64,000 nt of DNA from DYEP01 sp040755615 (GTDB lineage: Bacteria; Bacillota; Sulfobacillia; DUSP01; DYEP01). Below, one piece after another: positions 52,868 through 61,201 of the stretch; positions within the stretch are counted from its first letter, which is position 1; the number at the start of each line of letters is the position of its first letter. Location of the stretch: the NCBI GenBank assembly GCA_040755615.1, contig JBFMAL010000007.1:1-64000 (forward strand). Direction: 5' to 3'. Below the pieces are notes generated by a model. That model was not told where the DNA came from. It saw nothing but the letters and a program-made list of their open reading frames with translations, and made no database searches. Both the position numbers and the translations under genes were made by a program.

Positions 52868-54046
52868 TTATAGCACTGCTTCGATGCGGTCTAGCCCCGA
52901 CTTAATCTTCTCCATAGACGTGGCGTAAGAGAACCTGAGGTTGCCCGGCCAGCCGAAGGCGACGCCCGGGACAACCGCCACTTCTGCAACTTCCAGCAAT
53001 GCCTCCGCAAGCGTGGTGTCGTCGCTGATGTATCTTCCGCCAACGACCCTGCCGTAAAGCCCGGTAATGTTCGGAAACACATAGAACGCACCCTGCGGGC
53101 GCCTCGCCGTCACGCCTTGTATTGAGTTCAATCTCTCTACAATGTAATCCCTGCGCGCCGCAAACTCCCGGACCATAGCGACCACAGCGTCATCCGGACC
53201 CGTCAGGGCCTTCACGCTCGCCTTCTGGCACATAGAAGCGGCAGAGGATGTGGCGTGGCTCTGAAGCGCACCCATGGCTTCGATGATCTCCTTCTCCGCA
53301 GCGGCGTACCCGATCCGCCAGCCCGTCATGGCGAAGGCCTTCGATACGCCATTGATGGTGACGGTCAGCTTCTTTATCTCAGGTCCCAGCGACGCGATGG
53401 ACACGTGGCGGGCACCGTCATAAATCAGCTTCTCGTAGATCTCATCCGAGATCACGTAGATCCCGTGCTGTTCGCACACACCCGCGATTGCCTCGAGCTC
53501 CTCCTTAGTGTAAACCGCGCCAGTAGGGTTGTTCGGGGAGTTTAAAATGAGTAGTTTGGTGCGCTTCGTCACCGCGCCTTCCAGCTGGGAGCGCGTGAGT
53601 TTGAAGTCGTGCTGCTCCTCGGTGGGCACGATCACCGGGATCCCGCCTGCCAGCTTCACCTGTTCGGTGTAGCTCACCCAGTAGGGAGCGGGTACGATCA
53701 CCTCATCGCCGTCGTCCACCAGGGTTAATATGGCGTTGTACAGGGAGTGCTTGGCGCCCATGCTTACCAGGATGCAACCTGGCTTGTAGTCAAGGCCGTT
53801 TTCGATCCTCAGTTTTTCCGCTATGGCTTCTTTTAAGTCAACGATACCGTTTGACGGGGTATACTTCGTAAACCCCGCGCGAATGGCGGCGATACCTGCT
53901 TCCTTTATGTGTTCGGGCGTATCAAAATCCGGCTCTCCCACCCCGAACGTGATGACGTCTATCCCCTGCCTCTTCATCTCTTGCGCTTTTGCGTCAATGG
54001 AAAGGGTGGGTGAAGGACTTATATTCCTTGCGCGACGAGATAACAT
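52868..54046 (-). CDS. Aspartate aminotransferase (class I)
   Basis: 392 residues. ITFGVGEPDFDTPEHI, LILNSPNNPTGAVY, YVISDEIYEKL and the PLP lysine in GVSKAFAMTGWRIGY are all in place, matching the subgroup I-gamma enzymes of Bacillus and Thermus. It transfers amino groups between aspartate and 2-oxoglutarate. The ATG at 54046 has GGAGGTG seven bases upstream; the open frame to 54145 runs into the TPR gene. It is preceded by the TPR gene (19 bases). Confidence 0.93.
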   Translation of the reverse strand: MLSRRARNISPSPTLSIDAKAQEMKRQGIDVITFGVGEPDFDTPEHIKEAGIAAIRAGFTKYTPSNGIVDLKEAIAEKLRIENGLDYKPGCILVSMGAKHSLYNAILTLVDDGDEVIVPAPYWVSYTEQVKLAGGIPVIVPTEEQHDFKLTRSQLEGAVTKRTKLLILNSPNNPTGAVYTKEELEAIAGVCEQHGIYVISDEIYEKLIYDGARHVSIASLGPEIKKLTVTINGVSKAFAMTGWRIGYAAAEKEIIEAMGALQSHATSSAASMCQKASVKALTGPDDAVVAMVREFAARRDYIVERLNSIQGVTARRPQGAFYVFPNITGLYGRVVGGRYISDDTTLAEALLEVAEVAVVPGVAFGWPGNLRFSYATSMEKIKSGLDRIEAVL

Positions 54047-54065
54047 AACAATGCACCTCCGGTTC

Positions 54066-55967
54066 TCAGCTTGTAGCCTGGAGCACCACTTCAAGGTCCT
54101 CTTTGAACACCTTCTTGTGCTTTGACTTCCTGAGCGCTTCTTCAAGACCCGAGATCTGCTCGGGCCCCAGGGCGTTCTTGAACAGGTACCTGTAAGTGAG
54201 CAGAAGGTCGGGGCTCTTTGACCACGCGCCCTTCACGTGGCCAAGCGCCTCCCGGTACCTGCCGTTCCTTGCGGCCAGTACACCTTTTAAAATGAGCGCC
54301 AGGCCCTCCCCCTTGTCCACGCGGAGGGCTCTTTCGCACGAACGCAACGAGCTTTGCTCATCGCCAGCCAGAAGATAGGCCTCCGCGAGCAGTGCGTGGC
54401 CCTGGGAGTCCTGCGGCTCCTGCGCAAGGAAGCGTTCCCAGTACCTGATGGATTGCGCCATATCCTGCATCTCTCGGTATGCCCTGGCGAGCTTGGCCAA
54501 GATGGTATGATCGTCAGGTTCAATTCGGGAAACCGTTTCCCAAAGGGTCACTGCCTCTTTCCAGCGGCCCTGACCGCTTCTGACCTCTGCCAGTTCCTCA
54601 AGGATCAGAGAGTTATCAGGAAACATGGCGTGCGCCTTTTCGATGCAGTGGGACGCCCTGCCCAGGACGCCCGCGCCCCGGTACGACTGTGAGAGGATCC
54701 AGTAACCCTCCGGCATTGTGGGGTCTTTCGAAATCACCATTCTGGCCGTGTCCTGCGCCCTGTCATACTGGCCCAGCACGTTTTCGACGATGGCGCGGTT
54801 CAGCAAGAGCTTTGGATGCCCAGGCACTCGCCTCAGCAGCTTGTTCACCGAGTTTAGCACACATTCGGGCTCAATATCAGCGTAGGCGATGGTCAGTGTC
54901 TCCAAAATGTCGTCTACGAACCGGTCGGGCACGGGGTGCTCAAACGCGCCCTCCAGCACCGCCACGCACTCCCTTGGCATACCCTGAAGAATGTAGCACT
55001 GGGCGAGCGAGTACCTGATGAACGCGTCGCCGGGCTCAAGCTCAAGCAGTGCTTTCCAGGTCTCGGCAGCGCCTTCCAAATCTTCGCGCTGGAAATACAG
55101 CCAGCCAAGCAGGGTCAACGCCCGCCTTGAGTCAGCCCCGCTGTCTATGGCACAGATGAGGTAATGCTCTGCCTCGTCCTGGTCTCCAAAATGGGCGAGC
55201 AGCTCCCCCAGCGCGAGCAGCGAGGGGCCGTGCAGTGGATCGGTTGAAAGCACCGTCCTCCACTCCCTCTCCGCCGAGTCGATGTCCCCTGCCATCTGAT
55301 AGGCGAGGCCGAGGCAGTGCCTGGCTTCGGAGAAGTCGGGACGGATGAGCAGCGCCTTCTTGAACTGAAGGATCGCCCGGTTCAGGTTCTCGGTATAAAA
55401 CAGGTAGTAGCGTCCCAGATGGAACTGGGCTTCGGTGTACCCGGGATCTTCTTCCACGACACGCTTGAAATACGTGGACGCGCCCGCAGCATCCCCTGAC
55501 TCCATGGCCCAAATGCCCATAGCGAGCAGCGCGGGCGCGTAATCGGGCGCAAGGTCAAGCGCCGCCTGAAACTCTGCCTTCGCCTGTTCCGTCTCACCGC
55601 AGTGCAGGTAGGCATGACCTACGAGCAGGTGTTTTAGCGGGTCGCCGGGGTCCTTTGAAAGCGCCGTACGATAAGCCTCTATGGCAGCAGGAATATTGCC
55701 GGAACGCGTGAGCACATGGCCGAGCGCCACGTGTGCCTCCCCGTCGTCATCCGAAGCGAGTATGGGCTCAAGTACGGCCATGGCCTCGCAGAGATCCCTT
55801 TCCCCGCGGAAGTCATACACCATCGCGCCTACGAGCCCGAGGCGGGCCTCACGGTTTTCCGGTTCCTCGTTTATGGCCTGCCGGAATGCTTTCCTGGCAA
55901 GGCTCGCCTTTCCGTTGACCAAGTGACGCAGGCCCCTCCTGAGCAGGGTACCCAGTCGTCTCGTCAA
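54066..55967 (-). CDS. Tetratricopeptide repeat protein
   Basis: 633 residues made almost wholly of about sixteen 34-residue TPR units, for example DPLKHLLVGHAYLHCGETEQ and YTEAQFHLGRYYLFYTENLN. There is no signal peptide or membrane segment, so it is probably a cytoplasmic scaffold. The TTG at 55967 has GGGAGGG eight bases upstream. It sits between the MBL hydrolase (48 bases) and the aminotransferase. The partner is unknown. Confidence 0.85.
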   Translation of the reverse strand: MTRRLGTLLRRGLRHLVNGKASLARKAFRQAINEEPENREARLGLVGAMVYDFRGERDLCEAMAVLEPILASDDDGEAHVALGHVLTRSGNIPAAIEAYRTALSKDPGDPLKHLLVGHAYLHCGETEQAKAEFQAALDLAPDYAPALLAMGIWAMESGDAAGASTYFKRVVEEDPGYTEAQFHLGRYYLFYTENLNRAILQFKKALLIRPDFSEARHCLGLAYQMAGDIDSAEREWRTVLSTDPLHGPSLLALGELLAHFGDQDEAEHYLICAIDSGADSRRALTLLGWLYFQREDLEGAAETWKALLELEPGDAFIRYSLAQCYILQGMPRECVAVLEGAFEHPVPDRFVDDILETLTIAYADIEPECVLNSVNKLLRRVPGHPKLLLNRAIVENVLGQYDRAQDTARMVISKDPTMPEGYWILSQSYRGAGVLGRASHCIEKAHAMFPDNSLILEELAEVRSGQGRWKEAVTLWETVSRIEPDDHTILAKLARAYREMQDMAQSIRYWERFLAQEPQDSQGHALLAEAYLLAGDEQSSLRSCERALRVDKGEGLALILKGVLAARNGRYREALGHVKGAWSKSPDLLLTYRYLFKNALGPEQISGLEEALRKSKHKKVFKEDLEVVLQATS

Positions 55968-56015
55968 TTCCGGTCCCTCCCGGTGCGTTCACCATGATAC
56001 GTTAGTGTATTCGCT

Positions 56016-56747
56016 TCACACTTCAACAGTCCTACCTTCATAAGCGAAATCCGTATTGTCAAAAAACTTTTTCGCAGCTTTCACCAGGTCATCGGGTTCG
56101 TGCAGCGGAAACATATGTGTGAGAAGCAGTCGACTGGCACCCGCTGAGGCCGCCGCCTGCGCCGCCTCCTCAGCGGTCATATGCCAGAGCATCTCATCTT
56201 CGCGGACGGGCCCAAGCGCCGCTTCGCAAACAAACAGGTCAGCACCCTGGGCAAACCGGGTGATGCGCTCGTCAGGGCCCGTATCTCCTGAGTATACTAT
56301 AACCGAGCCTCCGTCGCGAGCCCTTATCGCCAGTGCAGGAATGGAGTGCTCCGTCCTTAGAAAATCGAAGGAGAGGTTGCCCACCCGGACCTCTGCGCCA
56401 TCAACGATCCGGCGGACCGATACCGCGTCCTTGTAGAGAATCATTTCTTCTTCGTGGCCTGGCGGTTCGGGCGCGTAAACCAAAAGCGGCTCATCCCTTT
56501 TTGAAAGCAGCATCCAGGTATACACCGCATATCTCACAACCAGCATGTCGCCAAAATGGTCCCCATGGTAGTGGCTTAAAATGACAGCGTCAGGGAGCCG
56601 TGTGCCGTAGCGTGCGAGGTAACGGGAGAACACTCCCGGGCCGCAGTCCACCAGTACCTGTGTGCTTCCCGATTCCACGAGATACCCCGAACACGCGCCT
56701 CCGGCCGGCGGGTACGGGCCGAAGCTTCCCAGCGTGGTCCAACGCAT
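56016..56747 (-). CDS. Metallo-beta-lactamase fold hydrolase
   Basis: 243 residues. The metal motif LSHYHGDHFGDM, the aspartate in YSGDTGPDERI, the histidine in RTEHSIPALAIR and LLLTHMFPLHEPDDL fit the RNase Z/YhfI-like branch. SGYLVESGSTQVLVDCGPGV precedes the motif. It probably hydrolyses a phosphodiester or ester in the cytoplasm. The ATG is eight bases after GGAGG, which itself lies in the end of the nitrilase gene upstream. Confidence 0.85.
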   Translation of the reverse strand: MRWTTLGSFGPYPPAGGACSGYLVESGSTQVLVDCGPGVFSRYLARYGTRLPDAVILSHYHGDHFGDMLVVRYAVYTWMLLSKRDEPLLVYAPEPPGHEEEMILYKDAVSVRRIVDGAEVRVGNLSFDFLRTEHSIPALAIRARDGGSVIVYSGDTGPDERITRFAQGADLFVCEAALGPVREDEMLWHMTAEEAAQAAASAGASRLLLTHMFPLHEPDDLVKAAKKFFDNTDFAYEGRTVEV

Positions 56748-56750
56748 GCA

Positions 56751-58250
56751 TCAAACCTCCTTCAGCAGTTCGTAGTACAGCTCTTCCCTGGTTCTGGTCA
56801 AATAATCCTTCCGTCTGACCCAATCCGCGGCCGTATTGAGGGACGCGCAGACCCATTCGTCCCCCGGCGTGGGAAACACCCTCGCGGGGTGCTTCTTGCC
56901 CGCTTCCGGATCCCCGTAGATACCCGCGTGCTCGCCACGGACATCCGCGACTACGAAGTAGGTGTTGTTGGACGCCCAGCGGTCTGCCACCAGGTACCTG
57001 TGCTCCACGGGGAGCGCTCCAAGGCTCATCGAGATGATATCCACGCCCCGCTTGGCCAGGCACCTTGCAGCTTCGGGGTAGTACAAGTCAAGGCCCGAGA
57101 GGAGCCCCACACGGCCGAAATTGGTGTCAAAGCTGACGAACTCTTTGCCGCCTCTTTCCCCGGGCGCAGGGTGCACGGGCGAATACTGGTAGATACGACC
57201 GTCAGGCAACGCAGCCACTACGTGCGTCTCTTCATGGTTTAAGCCGGCTACCAGCACAGAGCCAAACCTGACGGCGATCTGGGCGGCTTTCTCCTTCAGC
57301 CAGTCCACTGACGCGCCGTCTGCCGGGAACACCGGGAGCACCACGAGGTCTGTGCGCTCGCCGCCTTCTTCAAACCGCCTGAGGGCGTCTTCGATGCCGG
57401 ACGCGGGCGAGCAAAGCGCCCGGACAGTGCACACCCTTCCGTGAGGCAAGCGAAGGAGCCCGGACGATATGTACGTGCGGAGCCCGATCTCAGTATAGAG
57501 CTCAGGACGCCTTCCATCGAGGTAACGCGGGGTGGGAGGCGCGCTGAGCTCGGACACGATTATATTGTCGCCTTCACTGATGGAAGCGGTTACGCTGCCG
57601 TCAGGCGCGATGATGGACGTGCCACCCGTGAACCGCCATCCCCCTTCCTCGCCACACCGGTTTGAGGCCAGCACCCATACGCCGTTTTCCAGGGCACGGG
57701 CGCGCCACGACTTGCTCGGAGATGGCCCCACCCAGTTCGTCAGCAGCGCAAGCACCTCGGCGCCCTGGATGACGCCGACCCGCGCCGTCTCAAAAAAGTC
57801 AGCGTCCATGCAAATGAGCGGGCAGACGCGGCCTGATGGCGTCTCGTAAGTCCGGATGGGAAGATTCCCCGGGGAAAGCCAGAGCGCCTCCTCCGGAAAC
57901 AGGTGGGTCTTCCTGTAGTGGCCGGCGAGTCCACCGGGGCCGACTAGCGCGCAGGAGTTAAAAAGCACGTGTCCCTCCCTTTCAAGAAAGCCGTAAAGCA
58001 GCGTGCAACCGGTTTCTTCCGCCACACGGTGGAAAGCGCGGAACGTAGGACCGGTCAACGGCTCCGCCAGGGGTAGGGCGGATGACGCGTTCTTCATTGC
58101 GTACCCCGTTGTGGCAAGCTCGGGCAGCACGCACAGCCGGGCCCCGCGCTGGACCGCCCGGACAATCATGCGCGAAAGCCGGTCGATATTGGTTTCTTTG
58201 TCTCCAAAAACAGGCTCATACTGAATGCACGCGGCAGGGTACCTTTTCAT
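56751..58250 (-). CDS. Tandem nitrilase-fold protein, second domain degenerate
   Basis: 499 residues with two carbon-nitrogen hydrolase domains. Domain 1 (about 1-255) has the full triad: Glu in CVLPELATTGY, Lys in GHYRKTHLFPEE, Cys in CPLICMDADFFETARV. Domain 2 (about 265-499) keeps the fold marks but not the triad: VVLPVFPADG lacks the Glu, and VGLLSGLDLYYPEAA has Gly where the Cys should be. The first half should hydrolyse an amide or nitrile. The second half looks structural or regulatory. The ATG at 58250 follows GGGGGG. It is first in a series with the MBL hydrolase. Confidence 0.85.
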   Translation of the reverse strand: MKRYPAACIQYEPVFGDKETNIDRLSRMIVRAVQRGARLCVLPELATTGYAMKNASSALPLAEPLTGPTFRAFHRVAEETGCTLLYGFLEREGHVLFNSCALVGPGGLAGHYRKTHLFPEEALWLSPGNLPIRTYETPSGRVCPLICMDADFFETARVGVIQGAEVLALLTNWVGPSPSKSWRARALENGVWVLASNRCGEEGGWRFTGGTSIIAPDGSVTASISEGDNIIVSELSAPPTPRYLDGRRPELYTEIGLRTYISSGLLRLPHGRVCTVRALCSPASGIEDALRRFEEGGERTDLVVLPVFPADGASVDWLKEKAAQIAVRFGSVLVAGLNHEETHVVAALPDGRIYQYSPVHPAPGERGGKEFVSFDTNFGRVGLLSGLDLYYPEAARCLAKRGVDIISMSLGALPVEHRYLVADRWASNNTYFVVADVRGEHAGIYGDPEAGKKHPARVFPTPGDEWVCASLNTAADWVRRKDYLTRTREELYYELLKEV

Positions 58251-58313
58251 GCGATCCCCCCTGCCGTACACATTTCAACCCGTATGCGCTTTTCCCTTCA
58301 AGATCCCGGCAAT

Positions 58314-58529
58314 CTAGTTCTTGAAGCTCCGGGGCTTCTTCAGCACCCGGTTCATGAGCCCGCCGATCCTCCCGCTTTCGGCGGCGGAGAGCCCTCCCCA
58401 GCCCATCTTCCGCACCTTGTCGGCAAGCCCCAGTTCTTCCGCGATCTCCCACTTGATCTTGTCAAGCGGGTTCTCCTTCTTTGCTTTGAGCTTTGATGCA
58501 GGTTTTCTTGTCTTCTTCTGGTGTGCCAT
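58314..58529 (-). CDS. Small acid-soluble spore protein, alpha/beta type
   Basis: 71 residues. After a lysine-rich start (MAHQKKTRKPASKLKAKKEN), the core KWEIAEELGLADKVRKMGWG and SGRIGGLMNRVLK matches the two conserved helices of alpha/beta SASPs (KxEIAxELG ... GRxGGxMxxR). These proteins coat DNA in the spore. A strong GGAGG precedes the ATG. The gene begins inside the 3' end of the upstream glycosylase gene. This is direct evidence for endospore formation. Confidence 0.85.
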   Translation of the reverse strand: MAHQKKTRKPASKLKAKKENPLDKIKWEIAEELGLADKVRKMGWGGLSAAESGRIGGLMNRVLKKPRSFKN

Positions 58530-59217
58530 GGCGTACCTCCCGCACTATTCTTCCCAAAGCAGAGGCGCCATTATGCCGGCATAGAACATCAAGCACGCAG
58601 TCAGTGCAGCTTGGCCGAGTCTTACAACAGCTTTTGGCGAGCTCCACGAACCCCGCATGCAGCCTCCTGTAATAAGAAACGTCGGCGGCTTTAAGGCTTC
58701 CCGTAATCTGTTGCTGAAGGGCAGCGTAGTCAAATCTCTGCTCAGGTAAACCCAGTACCCGGGTGAGGATTCGGTGAGTGTAGGCGTCCACCACCAGCAC
58801 GGGCAGTCCTGCTCCGTAAAGGAGGATTGAGTCGGCGGTCTCAGGGCCCACCCCGTTGATAGAAAGCAAAAAGCGTCTGGCTTCTCGGATGTCCATGTGG
58901 TATAGCCCCTTCACGCAGCCTACTGGAAGAAGCGCGTTCGCAAGCGCCACCAATCTCCTTGCTTTCACGCGGTAAAAGCCCGCAGGCCGTATCGCGTTCT
59001 CAATCTTATCCGTGCAAGCACCGGCGATCGCCTCGAGCGAGAGAAGCCCTTCTTTTCTCAGATTGCCGATGGCCTTCTTTACGTTCTCCCAGCTGGTCTG
59101 CTGCGTCAGTACTGCGCCCACGGCAACCTCGTCGGCGCTGTCCGCCTCCCACCAATGGTCAGGGCTGCGTTCTGCGAGCGTCGCAGCGACACACCTGATT
59201 ACATTAGCACGGTCCAC
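58462..59217 (-). CDS. Endonuclease III-superfamily glycosylase (MagIII-like)
   Basis: 251 residues. VGAVLTQQTSWENVKKAI opens the HhH-GPD fold. The hairpin reads INGVGPETADSILLYGAGLP, with glutamate where Nth has the lyase lysine, followed by VVDAYTHRILTRV with the aspartate. This change is typical of the monofunctional 3-methyladenine glycosylase III branch. An iron-sulfur loop (CCKTRPSCTDCVLDVLC) has correct spacing. The GTG at 59217 is chosen to clear the divergent promoter region; the ribosome site is poor. Its last 68 bases overlap the spore-protein gene. Confidence 0.82.
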   Translation of the reverse strand: MDRANVIRCVAATLAERSPDHWWEADSADEVAVGAVLTQQTSWENVKKAIGNLRKEGLLSLEAIAGACTDKIENAIRPAGFYRVKARRLVALANALLPVGCVKGLYHMDIREARRFLLSINGVGPETADSILLYGAGLPVLVVDAYTHRILTRVLGLPEQRFDYAALQQQITGSLKAADVSYYRRLHAGFVELAKSCCKTRPSCTDCVLDVLCRHNGASALGRIVREVRHGTPEEDKKTCIKAQSKEGEPA

Positions 59218-59254
59218 CTGAGGTACACTAACCAGGGTACTCGGAGGTGACAGC

Positions 59255-60097
59255 GTGGGTTCTGCTATCTCGTTTCTATGGCTCATATTCCTTGCTATAT
59301 CCTTTCTTTTGCCGGTGATGCGCCAAAAAAGGATTGAGCATCTTCGCCTTCACCTAATCTCAACGCTGGAAAAACAGCGGGGGTCGCGGGTGATCACGCT
59401 CATACACCGACAGGAGGCCATCAGTCTCCTGGGTATACCCATCGCCAAGTTCATCAATATTGAAGATTCCGAGCAGGTGCTCCGCGCCATACGGTTTACC
59501 CCCGAAGACCTGCCCATCGACCTTATCCTGCACACTCCCGGCGGGCTGGTGCTGGCGTCAGAGCAGATCGCGCTGGCGCTCCAGAAGCACCGCGGGAAGG
59601 TGACTGTATTCGTCCCGCATTACGCCATGTCCGGAGGTACCATGCTCGCGCTCGCCGCCGACGAAATCGTCATGGATGAAAACGCCGTACTTGGCCCCGT
59701 AGACCCGCAGATAGGATCGTTCCCCGCCGTATCGCTTATACGGGCGGTGCGCCAGAAGGGGCTCGATAAAGTAGACGACAACACCCTTATCCTGGCTGAC
59801 GTCGCTGAGAAGGCCATGGTTCAGGTGACTGACAGCATCGTGAGCATCCTCTCCACCAGGATGCCCGAGGAGCAAGCGAAACAGATCGCCTCCACCCTGG
59901 CAGGCGGGCACTGGACTCACGACTACCCGCTCACTTTCGATAACCTGAAGGCGATGGGCCTGAACGTAAAAACAGGCCTGCCCCGAGAGGTATACAACCT
60001 TATGGAGCTGTACCCCCAGCCGCCGCAGAGGCGGCCTTCCGTCCAGTACATCCCGGTACCCTACCGGGATGAGGAGTCAAGAAAGAAAGAACGCTGA
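59255..60097 (+). CDS. SDH-family Clp-fold serine proteinase (copy 2)
   Basis: 280 residues, strongly similar over its whole length to the gene at 20467. It has the N-terminal anchor helix FLWLIFLAISFLLPVM, LIHRQEAISLLGIPIAKFIN, DLILHTPGGLVLASEQIA, HYAMSGGTMLALAADEIV with the nucleophile serine, VDPQIGSFPAV and WTHDYPLTF. The GTG at 59255 follows CGGAGGTG. It lies in core-like surroundings, so this is probably the ancestral copy. It is convergent with yerB. Confidence 0.87.
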   Translation: MGSAISFLWLIFLAISFLLPVMRQKRIEHLRLHLISTLEKQRGSRVITLIHRQEAISLLGIPIAKFINIEDSEQVLRAIRFTPEDLPIDLILHTPGGLVLASEQIALALQKHRGKVTVFVPHYAMSGGTMLALAADEIVMDENAVLGPVDPQIGSFPAVSLIRAVRQKGLDKVDDNTLILADVAEKAMVQVTDSIVSILSTRMPEEQAKQIASTLAGGHWTHDYPLTFDNLKAMGLNVKTGLPREVYNLMELYPQPPQRRPSVQYIPVPYRDEESRKKER

Positions 60098-61087
60098 TTA
60101 CTCGTACGTCACCTGGGCCTCAAGCGGCACTATCTGGATCCAAATCTGCCCTGGTGCAAAAGCCACGGTCTTCCCATCCCGGTCCAGATAGCGCGTTGGC
60201 GATTCCTTCGATGCCTTCTCCCAAGTACCTTCAGAAGGCACGCCGCCTATGAAATACTCGGCCTTTCCCTTGCCCACCAACTCTACATCAAGCGCCAAGT
60301 AGGCGTAGGCCACGCGCGACCGCGCGTACTGCACCACTATGGTGGAGGCGAAAAGCTGTGAGCCCGTCTCCTTGTCCCGGTGCGGCGAGCCGTTTACGTA
60401 GCGCATGTACTTTCCATCTTCCAGCACGTATTTTACCTCATACTCCGGTCCGTAACGGATGCGGATCGATGAGGCAGGATCCCCTTGGGCCAAAGCCAGC
60501 TCCCATCTCGGCGTCGGCTCGGGAAGCTCATTCTTCACCCTGTTTCTCACCCCGGGGACCGACATATAGAGATTGTGAGGGGCCGCCCTGCTCGTGTCCC
60601 GGAAATAGCCAGTGGGGTCATACATCTCGTTGGCGGAGATGACGTTAAGCCGCTTGATCTCACCCAGCCCCTCTTCGCTTCCTCCACAGTGCGCGAGGAT
60701 GGCGTTCCACTCTTTCGCAAGCATGGTGAAGTATGGGCGGGTGCTCCGGATCGGGCCGACAACCTCTGGAGCCCTTGAGTGGTAGAGCGCCAGGAGCCTT
60801 GTAATCCCGCCTTCGGCCAGCACTTCATAGACCACGTCAGCCTCGGAAAGGCCTGTCTGTGGCCTGGCGCTTGAAGAATTGTCGACGACTGCGGCCACAA
60901 GCGTCCCAGGGCTCACAAGCGGCACACCCGAAAGCGGGGAGACCGGTGCTGGTTCGGGCTCAGGTTCTACCACGTCCTCCGCCGTCTCTCCCGGTGCGTC
61001 ACTAGGTTCAGATGGAGGCGCGGTGGCTCTACTTCCGCACCCTGAAAGAAGCATAAGGACGAGCAGGAAATACATAAGTTTCCTCAA
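60098..61087 (-). CDS. yerB: DUF3048 (YerB-like) lipoprotein
   Basis: 329 residues. The signal peptide MRKLMYFLLVLMLLSGC ends in a lipobox. A Pro/Glu-rich linker is followed by DUF3048: PLSGVPLVSPGTLVAAVVDN, ARPQTGLSEADVVYEVLAEG, GITRLLALYHS and VGPIRSTRPYF. It is anchored outside the membrane. YerB is a conserved Firmicutes protein of unsettled function. TTG 61087 has GGGGAG nine bases upstream; the ATG at 61096 abuts that site and is less likely. Confidence 0.88.
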   Translation of the reverse strand: MRKLMYFLLVLMLLSGCGSRATAPPSEPSDAPGETAEDVVEPEPEPAPVSPLSGVPLVSPGTLVAAVVDNSSSARPQTGLSEADVVYEVLAEGGITRLLALYHSRAPEVVGPIRSTRPYFTMLAKEWNAILAHCGGSEEGLGEIKRLNVISANEMYDPTGYFRDTSRAAPHNLYMSVPGVRNRVKNELPEPTPRWELALAQGDPASSIRIRYGPEYEVKYVLEDGKYMRYVNGSPHRDKETGSQLFASTIVVQYARSRVAYAYLALDVELVGKGKAEYFIGGVPSEGTWEKASKESPTRYLDRDGKTVAFAPGQIWIQIVPLEAQVTYE

Positions 61088-61201
61088 ACACGTCATCTCC
61101 CCTGCGTTTGAATCGGCCCCGAAGACACCAAGTTTTAGGATCTATTTCCATTATAGCATTGGGCCTGTCCGGGGCACACTACCCCTGAGAGGGCTGAGTT
61201 A

